64,000 nt of DNA from Anaerolineales bacterium UBA2317 (GCA_002345215.1 DDVH01000019.1:67865-131864); one strand, 5' to 3'. Positions 17,749 to 27,114 are shown, counted from the stretch's first letter. Made by a program: numbers and translations. Notes: generated from the sequence alone by a model not told the origin.

Positions 17749-17752
17749 TTAT

Positions 17753-18136
17753 TTATTCATCTCCTGTTGGGATGTTATTTCCCAAATCAGGTAAGGCGGA
17801 TTCAATTTCATCAGGGCTTTGCCCAGATTCTAACCTGTCTACCACTTCATCAAATTCGGCAGGGAGTTCTTCGCCCATTTCACTGCCCATTTTGCGCATC
17901 ATACTGCCTAATTCTTTTGGGTCTTCTTCTAAACTTTCAAAGCCCGCGAATTTTTGCGCCATAGATTCCATGCGGCTTTCTTCAGATTTAGCAATGCGCA
18001 CTTTCGTCATACGGCGACGTACATCTTCGCTGTCGCAGTGAGAGCAAAATACTTTTTTGTTGCCGTATTCACTAAAGGTCATAAACACGTCAAAGCGTTG
18101 GTTGCATGAATTGCAGATAAAATCATAAGTAGGCAT
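17753..18136 (-). CDS. FmdB family zinc ribbon protein
   Basis: 127 residues. The N-terminal FmdB-type ribbon is MPTYDFICNSCNQRFDVFMT with a second pair in FCSHCDSEDVRR. The tail is acidic and Met/Glu-rich with no recognised fold. Family members are called putative regulators without firm biochemical evidence. A TAAAAT box on the minus strand (18143-18148) is 6 nt from the ATG and there is no Shine-Dalgarno, so the message may be leaderless. Confidence 0.82.
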   Translation of the reverse strand: MPTYDFICNSCNQRFDVFMTFSEYGNKKVFCSHCDSEDVRRRMTKVRIAKSEESRMESMAQKFAGFESLEEDPKELGSMMRKMGSEMGEELPAEFDEVVDRLESGQSPDEIESALPDLGNNIPTGDE

Positions 18137-18218
18137 AAATATATTTTAACTTGAATCAATTAAAGAAAAAATTAGAAAATGGCAATCAAGTTTCAAGTCA
18201 AGAAAGAAGCGGGTTTGG

Positions 18219-18224
18219 TACAAT
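18219..18224 (+). promoter_or_regulatory. -10 box of gmk
   Basis: TACAAT exactly 6 nt before the ATG at 18231, no Shine-Dalgarno sequence. Upstream is AAGAAGCGGGTTT, a word that also precedes surE (53948-53960). Confidence 0.45.
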
Positions 18225-18230
18225 TGAAAC

Positions 18231-18845
18231 ATGCATCCATTTGAATTGCGTAAACAAAGCCCGTTATTGATTGTGATTTCAGGTCCATCTGGTGTGGGAA
18301 AAGATTCAATTGTGCAACGTATGATGGAACGCGGGTTTCCATTTCATTTTGTTGTAACTGCCACTACACGTGAAAAACGTGCAAATGAAATTCATGGTAA
18401 AGATTATTGGTTTGTATCAGAAGATGAATTTGCTAGCATGATTGAAAAAGATGAATTGATTGAATATGCCATTGTGTATGGTGATTACAAAGGGATTCCC
18501 AAAGCGCAAGTACGCGAAGCTTTAGCAAGTGGCAAAGATGTTGTTATGCGAGTAGATGTGCAAGGTGCTGAAAGTGTTCGTAAACTTGCGCCAGAAGCCT
18601 TGTTAATTTTTATCACATGTGAAAGCGAAGAAGAATTAGAGCATCGTTTGCGTGAACGAAAAACAGAATCGGCTGATTCGCTTTCTTTAAGAATCGCAAC
18701 AGCACGCAAAGAATTACAACGTATTAATGATTTTGATTATGTCATTATCAACCGTGATTTTCATTTAGATGATACAGTGGAAAAAGTGCGTGCCATTATT
18801 GACGCTGAACATTTGAAAGTACATCATCGCAAGGTAGAGCTATGA
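18231..18845 (+). CDS. gmk: Guanylate kinase
   Basis: 204 residues. The P-loop GPSGVGKDS has Asp at the usual Ser/Thr position after the Lys, with Ser next. The GMP-binding region is TATTREKRANEIHGKDYWFV, and DVQGAESVRK and the final DYVIINRD segment follow the family. It phosphorylates GMP to GDP with ATP. Its stop overlaps the rhomboid start (ATGA), indicating one operon. Confidence 0.93.
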   Translation: MHPFELRKQSPLLIVISGPSGVGKDSIVQRMMERGFPFHFVVTATTREKRANEIHGKDYWFVSEDEFASMIEKDELIEYAIVYGDYKGIPKAQVREALASGKDVVMRVDVQGAESVRKLAPEALLIFITCESEEELEHRLRERKTESADSLSLRIATARKELQRINDFDYVIINRDFHLDDTVEKVRAIIDAEHLKVHHRKVEL

Positions 18846-19627
18846 TAGAAGAAAAACACGCCTCATCCCCTGACCATGAACCTGCTTCTGAACCTCAGCA
18901 GATTCGTGTGCAGATGCCTTCTTTACCAACACTTATTACATATGGATTAATTGGAATTACTGTATTTTTTTATGTGATGCAAATGTTAAGTACTGCAATT
19001 TGGGGTTATGCAATTTATCAGATGGATTGGCTAGAATATTTTGGCGCACGAATTAATTCAGCCATTCGGGCAGGCGATTATTGGAGATTTATCACTCCTG
19101 TTTTTCTGCATGGGTCATTGGCACATATATTTTTTAATATGTATGCTTTATTTTCTATCGGTAGTTTACTAGAACGGCATTTAGGTTACACACGCTTCTT
19201 TGCTTTGTATTTTCTATCAGCATTTTCAGGGAATGTGTTTTCGTTTTTATTCACTGGTGAAAATGGATATTCTGTCGGTGCCTCTACTGCAGTGTTTGGA
19301 TTAATCGGTGCTGAATTGGTTTTCTTTTATCAAAATCGAAAATTATTCGGCTCGTATGCTCGCCAAGCCATTAGTAATATTGTCTTTATCATCGGCATTA
19401 ACTTATTTATTGGTTTAGCCCCAAATATTGATAATTGGGGTCATGTGGGTGGCTTGTTGGGTGGCGCCATGTTTGCATGGTTTGCTAGCCCACTTTGGGC
19501 GGTGAGTGGCATTGCCCCTGATTTGAAATTAGCAGACCAACGCGAACCGCGTGAGATTTTCACCGGCACAAGTTTTGTCCTTTTGATTTTTGGTGGCTTA
19601 GCGATTTGGGGATTATTTTTTAGGTAG
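18842..19627 (+). CDS. Rhomboid family intramembrane serine protease
   Basis: 261 residues with about six to seven membrane helices. The catalytic Ser is in VGASTAVFGLIGA and the catalytic His in WGHVGGLLGG; HIFFNMYALFSIGS matches the conserved helix 2. It should cut membrane proteins inside the bilayer; the substrate is unknown. It overlaps gmk by 4 nt. Confidence 0.9.
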   Translation: MIEEKHASSPDHEPASEPQQIRVQMPSLPTLITYGLIGITVFFYVMQMLSTAIWGYAIYQMDWLEYFGARINSAIRAGDYWRFITPVFLHGSLAHIFFNMYALFSIGSLLERHLGYTRFFALYFLSAFSGNVFSFLFTGENGYSVGASTAVFGLIGAELVFFYQNRKLFGSYARQAISNIVFIIGINLFIGLAPNIDNWGHVGGLLGGAMFAWFASPLWAVSGIAPDLKLADQREPREIFTGTSFVLLIFGGLAIWGLFFR

Positions 19628-19637
19628 TATATGAAAC

Positions 19638-19670
19638 AAAAAATCCCATCTCACCGAGATGGGATTTTTT
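19638..19670. terminator. Bidirectional terminator
   Basis: 15-bp arms (19638-19652, 19656-19670) around ACC, flanked by A and T runs. It separates the rhomboid gene and the convergent peptide-transporter operon. Confidence 0.9.
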
Positions 19671-19681
19671 ATTATCAAATT

Positions 19682-20638
19682 TTATAAATGACGATTACTG
19701 CGAGGGTCAAAGGCATCGCGTAAGCCATCACCCATTAAGTTGACGGACAAAATAGTGAGGATGATAAATGTGCTAGGGAAGACCCACATCCACCATGAAC
19801 CTTTTTGCACGTAAGTTTGGGCGGCAGTGAGCATATTTCCCCAAGAGGCTGTAGGAGATTGAATCCCTAAGCCTAAGAAGGAAACGTAGGCTTCGTTAAG
19901 AATAGCACCAGCCAACCCTAGGGTGGAAGCGACAATTACAACACCCATAGTATTTGGTATCAAATGCTTGAAGAAAGTTCTCAATTTACTTGAGCCTAAT
20001 GATTTAGAAACAGAAACGTAATCCATTTCCTTAAGTGAAAGAACATTCGCACGCACAATGCGGGCAAGTGCCATCCATGAAGTGAGACCAATGACACAAA
20101 TAACAATTAACACACTTCCACTGACTGTTTTTCCGAAGATGTCGATAGAGTCAATATTTCTGCCAATAAATCTCCCAAGCACAATTAAAAGAAACAGTTG
20201 AGGAATGGATAACATGGCTTCTGTAAAACGCATAAGGACAGTATCTAACCAGCCGCCAAAATAACCAGCCAAACCGCCAATTAATGTTCCTAAAGTAACG
20301 GAGAGTGTTACAGCAGTTAAACCAACGAAAAGAGAAATTTGTCCGCCGTGAATGATGCGTGAAAAAATGTCACGCCCGGTATCATCTGTGCCAAACCAAT
20401 GTTCTTGAGAAGGACCACTCAAACGGATTTGTAAATCTACTGCATTGGCTTCTTCTTCAGAAACAAAGAATGAACCAACAATAATAAAAAGTAGGAGGAG
20501 ACTAAAGCCAACCATACCGGCAACAGCCATACGATGTCGTCGGAATCTTCTCCAAATGAGTTGCCCTGGTGTAAGGGCTTTGCCTAAATTTTCGCGACCA
20601 ATAACAGGACTATCTAAAGATGCAATATCAGTTGCCAT
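19682..20638 (-). CDS. Peptide/nickel-type ABC transporter permease (DppC-like)
   Basis: 318 residues. An N-terminal cytoplasmic part (IWRRFRRHRMAVAGMVGFSLLLLF) leads to the OppC/DppC pattern: HWFGTDDTGRDIFSRIIHGGQISL, and the EAA loop MDYVSVSKSLGSSKLRTFFKHLIP. It forms the membrane channel with the DppB-like protein encoded upstream. AAGGAG lies 9 nt before the ATG. No ATPase genes follow, so the importer must borrow or share them. Confidence 0.9.
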   Translation of the reverse strand: MATDIASLDSPVIGRENLGKALTPGQLIWRRFRRHRMAVAGMVGFSLLLLFIIVGSFFVSEEEANAVDLQIRLSGPSQEHWFGTDDTGRDIFSRIIHGGQISLFVGLTAVTLSVTLGTLIGGLAGYFGGWLDTVLMRFTEAMLSIPQLFLLIVLGRFIGRNIDSIDIFGKTVSGSVLIVICVIGLTSWMALARIVRANVLSLKEMDYVSVSKSLGSSKLRTFFKHLIPNTMGVVIVASTLGLAGAILNEAYVSFLGLGIQSPTASWGNMLTAAQTYVQKGSWWMWVFPSTFIILTILSVNLMGDGLRDAFDPRSNRHL

Positions 20639-20650
20639 AGAATCATCTCC

Positions 20651-21610
20651 TTATCCAAGTTTAATACGTGGGTCAACAAAGGTATAAACAATATCTGTGA
20701 GAATGGTAAACACGACCACAGCGGTTGAGATGATTAAAAGAATCCCTAATACAACTGGATAATCACTGCGTTGTGCGTATTCCCAGAATAAACGTCCCAT
20801 GCCGGGCCAAGAAAAGACAGATTCAGTGACAATCGCTCCGCCGAGTAGGAATGGAATATCTAAACCGACAATAGTAACGAGTGGTAAAGCTGCATTGCGA
20901 AGGGCATGTTTGAAAAGAACAGCACGGCCGGTTAATCCTTTTGCTCGGGCAGTGCGGATGTAATCTTGACCAAGTACTTCAAGGATGCTGGTGCGAACAA
21001 AACGCGAATAGCCAGCGGCATTCACTAATACAAGTGCTGAAACCGGCAAAATAAGGTTTTTGATGTATTCAACCGGATCACTTTTATCCCATACTGCCGC
21101 ACCGGTGGGTAGGTAAGGCAACCCCCATTCTTTAAATTGCACTGCAAATATCAACAGTAACCCCAATGCACTAAAGAAAATTGGAACTGAGAAGCCGATA
21201 AATGAAAACGTTGTAATAATATTATCTGCTAAAGAGTATTGTTTTACAGCAGAAATAATGCCTAGTAACAATGCAAAGGTTATTGTAAATACCTCAGCTG
21301 TAATAGCCAGGACGAGGGTATTGGGGAGGCGGCTACCAATCATTTCGGAAACAGGCTGCCTGGCAAAGAAGGAATTTCCTAAATCGCCTTGTATTGCTAA
21401 ACCAAGCCATTTGAAATATTGAACATACAAAGGCTGGTTAAGCCCCAACCGCTCTTTGAGGGCTTCTTTATCTTCAGCACTCATGCGTGGGTTTTGCGCA
21501 TATTGCGCCATTGGGTCTCCTGAAAAGCGAGTCAGGAGAAAACATAAAACTGTAATAATTAAGAGGGTAAAAAGTGCTTGAAAAATACGACGCACAATAT
21601 AAGACCACAT
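20651..21610 (-). CDS. Peptide/nickel-type ABC transporter permease (DppB-like)
   Basis: 319 residues with the OppB/DppB signature: N-terminal RRIFQALFTLLIITVLCFLL, the GDPMAQYAQNPRM loop, and the EAA motif DYIRTARAKGLTGRAVLFKHALRNA. ATG 21610 is preferred to GTG 21616 because GGAGG is 7 nt upstream. It is transcribed after the binding-protein gene, with a stem-loop between them. Confidence 0.9.
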   Translation of the reverse strand: MWSYIVRRIFQALFTLLIITVLCFLLTRFSGDPMAQYAQNPRMSAEDKEALKERLGLNQPLYVQYFKWLGLAIQGDLGNSFFARQPVSEMIGSRLPNTLVLAITAEVFTITFALLLGIISAVKQYSLADNIITTFSFIGFSVPIFFSALGLLLIFAVQFKEWGLPYLPTGAAVWDKSDPVEYIKNLILPVSALVLVNAAGYSRFVRTSILEVLGQDYIRTARAKGLTGRAVLFKHALRNAALPLVTIVGLDIPFLLGGAIVTESVFSWPGMGRLFWEYAQRSDYPVVLGILLIISTAVVVFTILTDIVYTFVDPRIKLG

Positions 21611-21644
21611 GAGCACACCTCCGAACGAATTGACTTTAAGTAAG

Positions 21645-21676
21645 AAAGAGAGACAGGGTTTCCCCTGTCTCTCTTT
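21645..21676 (-). terminator. Stem-loop between binding-protein and permease genes
   Basis: Perfect 14-bp arms (21645-21658, 21663-21676) around a 4-nt loop; on the minus strand the tail is T-rich. It probably causes partial termination or protects the upstream mRNA, so that more binding protein than permease is made. Confidence 0.75.
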
Positions 21677-21707
21677 TTTCGAGCACGGTACTAACTTATC
21701 TTGCTAA

Positions 21708-23507
21708 TTATTCTGTAACATCCCAAGTTTCAGATGCCCAGTTGAGGTTGGAGTCACCACTCACAGGTCCGAATTGGAAACGTGGGGTGGAACCAAATAC
21801 GTTTGCACGGGTGTACATCATGATGACGTAGTATTGTTCTGCAATGTAAGCTTGGGCTTCGTCAAGGATGGCTTTGCGTTCTGCTGTATCGACAGTTGTA
21901 AGTGAGCTGTCAATCAAATCAGAGAGGAATGGATCACACAAGTGATATTGATTGGTACCGCTTGGGTTATCAGCAGTTGGGATGTTTTCACATTTGTAGT
22001 TATCGGTGTATGGGTCTGGATAGAAACCAGTGGTGTAACCACCCATATCATAGTTACCGGTAGCTAACGGACCGCCATCAACATATTGACCGAAGAAGGT
22101 ACCTGCTGGGGTGTGAATTGGAATAAATTCCACACCGATTTGAGCAAGGTCTGCTTGAGCGGCTGTAGCAATGCTGATGCGGATAGGAGCAGTAGTGGTT
22201 TCAAAGTTGAAGGACAAGCGAACTTGTTCACCATTACAATCACCAACACGGATGCCATCAGAACCGACAGTGTAACCAGCTTCATCGAGCAAAGCGGCGG
22301 CACCTTCTGGGTCATAAGCATCAGGAACGAGGTCTGTGTTCGTGTAATAGCCGACGGGCCATTGGCTTGGTGCTACGGTGGTGTAACCACTGAGCAAAGT
22401 ATCTACGACTGCTTGGCGGTTAATACCAAGGGTGAGGGCTTTGCGAACACGAACATCTTTGAATGGGCAGAAGCCTTCATTGTCAGCTTTACCGCGACCA
22501 GTTTCTGGGTCACCATCTACGCGTCCCATATTGAAGAAGTAGTGTTCAAAGAGAGAGCCAGGTACCACAGTCAAAACGACATCAGGTTGGAGGGCATCGA
22601 GAGTTGCAATGTCACCTTCTGAGAAGTTTGGATACCAATCTACATCACCAGTTTGAATGGCGGCGAGAGCGGCAGCAGAATCTGCTACAAAGCGGAATTG
22701 GATGCGGTCAAGGATAGCGCGACCATGAACGAAGTTCGGGTTGGGGAGCAAGGTCATGTAGTCGCCAGGCACCCATTCAGTAATAACGAACGGACCAGAA
22801 CCAACAGTGGGTTGGCGGGTGAATGGGTCAGCTTCTACAGCAGTTTTGCCTTCGAGAATGTGTTTTGGCAAAATGGCGCCGGCATTGTTAGGACCTTGTG
22901 TGAACAAAACTGGCCAAGGTGGGTAGAGTTCAGAGAAGTTGATGACAACAGTGGTTGCATCAGGAGTATCAATGCTGGCAATTTTGTCATAGCCAGTGCG
23001 GGAAGAAGGAGCATTACCTGGGTCCATTACTAATTCCCAAGTGAATTTAACATCTTCTGAAGTAAGCGGTGTGCCGTCAGACCAGAACAAGCAGTCTTTC
23101 AATTTCCAAGTAATGGTCAAACCATCAGCAGAAACACCACCATTTTCGGTAGTAGGAACTTCAACTGCTAATTCAGGGATGAAATTACCTTCATCATCCC
23201 ATTCGCCTAAACCAGCTAAGGTCAATTGAGTGACCCAAATAGCGAATGACATGTTGCTGAAGTAAGGCACGACTGCATCTGGTTCTTGGTCAAATGCACC
23301 AGTTACAGACTTACCACCATCTGGGAACGCAACTGGCTCAGTGCCGGCTGGTTCACAAGCCGCGGCTTCTTCAGTAGTGGGGGCTTCCGTTGCTGCAGGT
23401 GCTTCTTCAGTAGCAGGGGCTTCGGTTGCGGCGGGGGTGCCACAAGCCGCAAGCACCATGCTCGCAAGCACTAACAACGAAAGTAGAACATAAAGCTTTT
23501 GTTTCAT
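21708..23507 (-). CDS. Peptide ABC transporter substrate-binding lipoprotein (family 5)
   Basis: 599 residues. A lipoprotein signal (VLASMVLAACG) is followed by a Thr/Glu/Pro/Ala-rich linker and a family 5 solute-binding domain (FSDGTPLTSEDVKFTWEL, RKALTLGINRQAVVD). It should capture peptides or related solutes outside the membrane and deliver them to the two downstream permeases. The start at 23507 is chosen because GGAGGAGAA is well spaced and the signal peptide begins there. The true ligand cannot be read from the sequence. Confidence 0.9.
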   Translation of the reverse strand: MKQKLYVLLSLLVLASMVLAACGTPAATEAPATEEAPAATEAPTTEEAAACEPAGTEPVAFPDGGKSVTGAFDQEPDAVVPYFSNMSFAIWVTQLTLAGLGEWDDEGNFIPELAVEVPTTENGGVSADGLTITWKLKDCLFWSDGTPLTSEDVKFTWELVMDPGNAPSSRTGYDKIASIDTPDATTVVINFSELYPPWPVLFTQGPNNAGAILPKHILEGKTAVEADPFTRQPTVGSGPFVITEWVPGDYMTLLPNPNFVHGRAILDRIQFRFVADSAAALAAIQTGDVDWYPNFSEGDIATLDALQPDVVLTVVPGSLFEHYFFNMGRVDGDPETGRGKADNEGFCPFKDVRVRKALTLGINRQAVVDTLLSGYTTVAPSQWPVGYYTNTDLVPDAYDPEGAAALLDEAGYTVGSDGIRVGDCNGEQVRLSFNFETTTAPIRISIATAAQADLAQIGVEFIPIHTPAGTFFGQYVDGGPLATGNYDMGGYTTGFYPDPYTDNYKCENIPTADNPSGTNQYHLCDPFLSDLIDSSLTTVDTAERKAILDEAQAYIAEQYYVIMMYTRANVFGSTPRFQFGPVSGDSNLNWASETWDVTE

Positions 23508-23577
23508 ACGGTTCTCCTCCGAGTGAAAATAGGATTTCATTTTGCCACGCAAAATGTGACGGGATTATACTACCTAA

Positions 23578-24687
23578 TTACAAATTTACAGGAAAAACAC
23601 TTCCGCTTAACCCTACTGTAGGAGGGTCTTTTGACCACACCCCGGCTATCTTATTCCCGCACTTTTTACAATTCCCCTCCCCCGTAATTTGATAATCCAA
23701 CACCGCATATCCGCGCCTCTTGACTACGGGATAACTGCATTGCGGACATTGAGTATTTTCATACTCCCCAACCTGACCGGGTAAATTGCCTGCATACACA
23801 TAATGCAAACCTGCCTCACGCCCAATCTCCGCCGCACGGATTAACGTCTTCGCATCCGTATTATCGGGGTCAGTCATCTTATAATCTTTATGAAACGCAG
23901 TCACATGCCATGGAATATCTTTTGAAATGTTTGCTAAAAATTTTGCCGCATCCCATAATTCTTCATTTGAATCATTGAAACCGGGAATCGTTAACGTAAC
24001 AACTTCCACCCATAGACCTTTATCGTATGCACGTTTGATTCCATCCAATGTATGTTGTAACACGCCGCCTAATTTACGATAATTTTTATCGCTCATACAT
24101 TTCAAATCAACTTTATAAGCCGAAATATATGGGCTGATATATTCCATTACTTCATCAGTGTTATTTCCATTGGATACATACGCACACATCAAGCCATTTT
24201 GTTTGGCGACCTTAAAAATTTCAACCGCCCATTCACTCGTAATTAAAGGTTCATTATAAGAAGAGACAATGCAAGAAGCATTGGTTTGCTTTGCATAATC
24301 TACTAGCATCTGCGGATTCATTTCACGAATCAATTGCGCCGACACATCTGATGCAGGGTCACGCATGGCTTGAGACGTTAACCAATTCTGACAATATCCG
24401 CAGTGATAATCACAGCCTAACATGCCAAAGGTTAAAGCATTCGTGCCCGGAAAAACATGTGAAAAAGGTTTCTTTTCAATTGGGTCACTTTGTAATGCCG
24501 CCACATAACCATGTGGCACAAATAATTTTCCACCCTGATTAAACCGTACCTGACATATCCCACGCTTGCCTTCTCGAATTAAACAACGATGTCCACAGGC
24601 AAAACAACGCAGGGCATCATCAGCAAGTTTTTCATACAACTCGCCTTCAACCGTCAAACTATCTAATCGTTTTTCAAGCGAACTCAT
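23578..24687 (-). CDS. amrS: AmmeMemoRadiSam-type radical SAM enzyme
   Basis: 369 residues. The iron-sulfur cluster motif is CDYHCGYC; a preceding segment LRCFACGHRCLIREGKRGICQVR is typical of the PflA-like AmrS group, and a C-terminal CPQC...CKKC zinc ribbon follows. The reaction of AmrS enzymes is not settled; AmrS is usually encoded near AmmeMemo partner genes, which are absent here. It is divergent from mobA; the two start codons are only 13 nt apart. Confidence 0.85.
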   Translation of the reverse strand: MSSLEKRLDSLTVEGELYEKLADDALRCFACGHRCLIREGKRGICQVRFNQGGKLFVPHGYVAALQSDPIEKKPFSHVFPGTNALTFGMLGCDYHCGYCQNWLTSQAMRDPASDVSAQLIREMNPQMLVDYAKQTNASCIVSSYNEPLITSEWAVEIFKVAKQNGLMCAYVSNGNNTDEVMEYISPYISAYKVDLKCMSDKNYRKLGGVLQHTLDGIKRAYDKGLWVEVVTLTIPGFNDSNEELWDAAKFLANISKDIPWHVTAFHKDYKMTDPDNTDAKTLIRAAEIGREAGLHYVYAGNLPGQVGEYENTQCPQCSYPVVKRRGYAVLDYQITGEGNCKKCGNKIAGVWSKDPPTVGLSGSVFPVNL

Positions 24688-24693
24688 TATAAT
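24688..24693 (+). promoter_or_regulatory. -10 box of mobA
   Basis: TATAAT 6 nt before the ATG at 24700 and immediately adjacent to the divergent amrS start. No Shine-Dalgarno is present. Confidence 0.5.
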
Positions 24694-24699
24694 AAGCCT

Positions 24700-25323
24700 A
24701 TGTTAACTATCGTCATTCAAGCTGGCGGGCAATCATCCCGCATGGGCGAAGATAAAGCCCTGAAACCATTTCTCGGCAAACCGTTGATTCAACGTGTGAT
24801 TGAAAGACTCAATCCGATTGCCGATGAATTAATTGTAACTACGAATCGCCCAGATGAATATAGATTCCTTAATCATCGCCTCGTCTCTGACTTGATACCT
24901 GAGCGGGGCGCGTTAGGCGGACTCTACACTGCAGTATCTTCTGCAAGCCATCCTTACGTTGGCGTTGTGGCTTGCGATATGCCGTTTGTGAGTCAAATGT
25001 TTTTTGAAAGAGCAACCAAGTTGATGGTCGAAGAAGAAGCGGATGTCGTCATCCCAAGAATCAAATCAGAAGCATCATCAAAAAGCGGCGGATATGAACC
25101 GCTTCATGCGTTATATCGCAAAGAGACTTGTTTACCAGCGATTGAAGATGCCATCCAAAAAGATTTATGGAAAGTGATTGCTTGGTTTGGCAAAGTAAAA
25201 GTGCGCGATGTTTTAGATGATGAAATGAAAAGCATTGACCCATCTGGTTTATATTCTTGGAACGTGAACACACCAGATGAATTTAAAAAAGCCGAAGAGA
25301 TTGCGACTAGTCAGACCAATTAG
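24700..25323 (+). CDS. mobA: Molybdenum cofactor guanylyltransferase
   Basis: 207 residues. The nucleotide-binding start IQAGGQSSRMGEDKALKPF and the segments VSDLIPERGALGGLYTA and VACDMPFV are diagnostic of MobA. It adds GMP to molybdopterin to make the guanine dinucleotide cofactor. The last codons lie inside a GAC-ending 9-mer repeat. It is convergent with, and 1 nt from, the universal stress protein gene. Confidence 0.88.
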   Translation: MLTIVIQAGGQSSRMGEDKALKPFLGKPLIQRVIERLNPIADELIVTTNRPDEYRFLNHRLVSDLIPERGALGGLYTAVSSASHPYVGVVACDMPFVSQMFFERATKLMVEEEADVVIPRIKSEASSKSGGYEPLHALYRKETCLPAIEDAIQKDLWKVIAWFGKVKVRDVLDDEMKSIDPSGLYSWNVNTPDEFKKAEEIATSQTN

Positions 25324-25342
25324 ACTAGCGGACTATTAAGAC
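25308..25342. repeat. GAC-ending 9-mer repeat at two convergent stops
   Basis: TAGTCAGAC, CAATTAGAC, TAGCGGAC, TATTAAGAC. It is related to the array at 11381-11398 and contains the stop codons of both mobA (25321-25323) and the universal stress protein gene (25325-25327). Confidence 0.55.
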
Positions 25343-25747
25343 CGGGCAAGGTGCGTGAGCCACCACTTTTTGACTCGTGCTTCCTAACACCAAACCTGCC
25401 AACCTACCTAAACCACGTGAACCCATCACAATCAAATCACTTTTTCTGTTATTGGCAACTTCGATGATGGCTTCGGCGGGATTCCCTTCGAGAATGCCAC
25501 TGTGAACTTCGCATGGCACTTCACCGATTTCTGCAACTGCTTTTTCAAGGATGCTTTCTGCTTCACCTTTACGACTGGTGATAGCAATTTGCATATTCGG
25601 CTCGCCTAAGTAAATTGGAATGGGGTCATAAACGACTACAACTCGTAATTCTTTTGGCTTCATCACCCGCGCTAATTCAGCCACTTTCTTTGTTGCATGT
25701 AGAGCGTGTTCAGAGCCGTCCACTGCCAAGAGGATTCTTTCAAACAT
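25325..25747 (-). CDS. Universal stress protein (UspA family)
   Basis: 140 residues. It begins ERILLAVDGSEHALHA, and the ATP-binding motif is GSRGLGRLAGLVLGSTSQKV, so it belongs to the ATP-binding UspA branch. A role in stress or starvation is usual; no target is known. The start is ATG 25747, with AAGGAG well spaced. An upstream in-frame extension to 25852 is not used because it lacks a ribosome site. Confidence 0.9.
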   Translation of the reverse strand: MFERILLAVDGSEHALHATKKVAELARVMKPKELRVVVVYDPIPIYLGEPNMQIAITSRKGEAESILEKAVAEIGEVPCEVHSGILEGNPAEAIIEVANNRKSDLIVMGSRGLGRLAGLVLGSTSQKVVAHAPCPVLIVR

Positions 25748-25819
25748 GGTTTCTCCTTTCTCTACGGTACAATAACTATAACATCTATATATAAGATTTT
25801 TATTTGAGGAGTTTATTCC

Positions 25820-27079
25820 ATGTCTTTGAATGTATCTGCTATTCGTGAACAATTTCCAGCTTTAAAACGTGACGCGATATTTTTTGATAATCCCGGCGGG
25901 ACTCAAATTGCTCAACACAGCCTTGACCGAATCAATAAATATTTAATTGAAAGCAATGCCAATCACGAAGGCGCATTTGAGACGAGCATCAAATCTGATG
26001 AGGTTTTAGAAGAAGCACATCAAGCCATGAAAGATTTTTATAACGCTTCTTCATCCGAAGAAATTATTTTCGGCAACAATATGACTACATTGACCTTATA
26101 TATAAGCCGCTCTATTTCACGCGAGTGGAAAGAAGGCGACGAAATTGTATTAACCAGACTTGACCACGACGCGAACGTAACTCCGTGGGTGTTAGCCGCA
26201 CAAGATAAAGGTGTAAAAATTAATTGGGTAGATTTTGATGTGGAAGATGGCACATTGAAATTAGATGACTTATCCAAAGCCTTAGAAAGAAAGCCAAAGT
26301 TATTGGCAGTTGGTTATGCGGCTAATTCATTAGGTACAGTGAATCCAGTTTCAAAAATTATCAAAATGGCGCATGACAATGGAACCCAAGTGTATGTAGA
26401 TGCAGTGCAATATGCTCCACATGGAACGATTGACGTACAAAAACTAGATGCTGATTATTTGGTTTCATCGGCGTATAAATTTTTTGGTCCACACGTGGGC
26501 ATTCTATATGGCAAAAAAGAATTGCTAGAAAAACTATTTGCATACAAAGTTCGCCCGGCTACAAATTTATTACCGGGCAAATTTGAAACCGGCACACAAA
26601 ACCATGAAGGCATTGCAGGCGTGTTAGGCACAATCGAATATTTTGAATGGATTTCAAAAGAGTTTGGTGCAAAATATATTGAAGGGTTGGGAGAAGAAGG
26701 CTATGCAGGTCGCGGATTGGAATTAAAAAAAGCAATGACCGCCATTCGTGCCTATGAATACGAATTGAGTCGTGCTTTGCTTTCCACACTCGAATCGATT
26801 CCTAATCTTCAAATTTATGGTTTGACAGATGAAAAACGTTTAGAAGAACGTGTGGCGACGTTTTCATTCCGCCTCAAAGATTTGCATCCAAAAGATGTAG
26901 CAGAGAAATTAGCAAAAGAAAATATTTATGTGTGGGATGGACACTATTACGCCCTCAATGTTGTTGAACGGCTTGGTTTAGATGATAAAGGTGGCATGGT
27001 AAGAGTCGGTGCGGCGCATTACAATACGCTTGAGGAAGTAGAGAGATTAGGTGATGTGTTGAAGAAGATTGCAAAGTAA
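25820..27079 (+). CDS. Cysteine desulfurase-like aminotransferase class V protein
   Basis: 419 residues, PLP-dependent. FFDNPGGTQIAQ at the start, TRLDHDANVTPW, VDAVQYAPHGTIDV and the PLP lysine in VSSAYKFFGPHVG mark the NifS/Csd-like branch often named cysteine desulfurase-like (TIGR01976). The real substrate of this branch is not firmly known. GAGGAG precedes the ATG. No SUF or ISC partner genes are nearby. Confidence 0.85.
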   Translation: MSLNVSAIREQFPALKRDAIFFDNPGGTQIAQHSLDRINKYLIESNANHEGAFETSIKSDEVLEEAHQAMKDFYNASSSEEIIFGNNMTTLTLYISRSISREWKEGDEIVLTRLDHDANVTPWVLAAQDKGVKINWVDFDVEDGTLKLDDLSKALERKPKLLAVGYAANSLGTVNPVSKIIKMAHDNGTQVYVDAVQYAPHGTIDVQKLDADYLVSSAYKFFGPHVGILYGKKELLEKLFAYKVRPATNLLPGKFETGTQNHEGIAGVLGTIEYFEWISKEFGAKYIEGLGEEGYAGRGLELKKAMTAIRAYEYELSRALLSTLESIPNLQIYGLTDEKRLEERVATFSFRLKDLHPKDVAEKLAKENIYVWDGHYYALNVVERLGLDDKGGMVRVGAAHYNTLEEVERLGDVLKKIAK

Positions 27080-27114
27080 AAAATTAAGGCGAGATTATCT
27101 CGCCTTAATTTTTT
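27078..27114. terminator. Bidirectional terminator overlapping two stop codons
   Basis: 17-bp perfect arms (27078-27094, 27098-27114) around TTA. The stem includes the last two bases of the upstream TAA and the stop of the convergent ROK gene. Confidence 0.92.

Noticed and set aside
18200..18213. AAGAAGCGGGTTT shared by the gmk and surE upstream regions
   Set aside because: Distance to the -10 box differs between the two (2 and 9 nt), so it is not a shared promoter element; it may be a chance or repeat word.
18258..18300. GKD instead of GKS/T in the guanylate kinase P-loop
   Set aside because: The following Ser and all other motifs are normal, and this variant is, to my recollection, found in related gmk genes, so it is not evidence of inactivity.
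23286..23474. Plus-strand Cys/Phe-rich frame opposite the peptide-binding lipoprotein
   Set aside because: It is the antisense of the low-complexity Thr/Glu/Ala linker after the lipobox.
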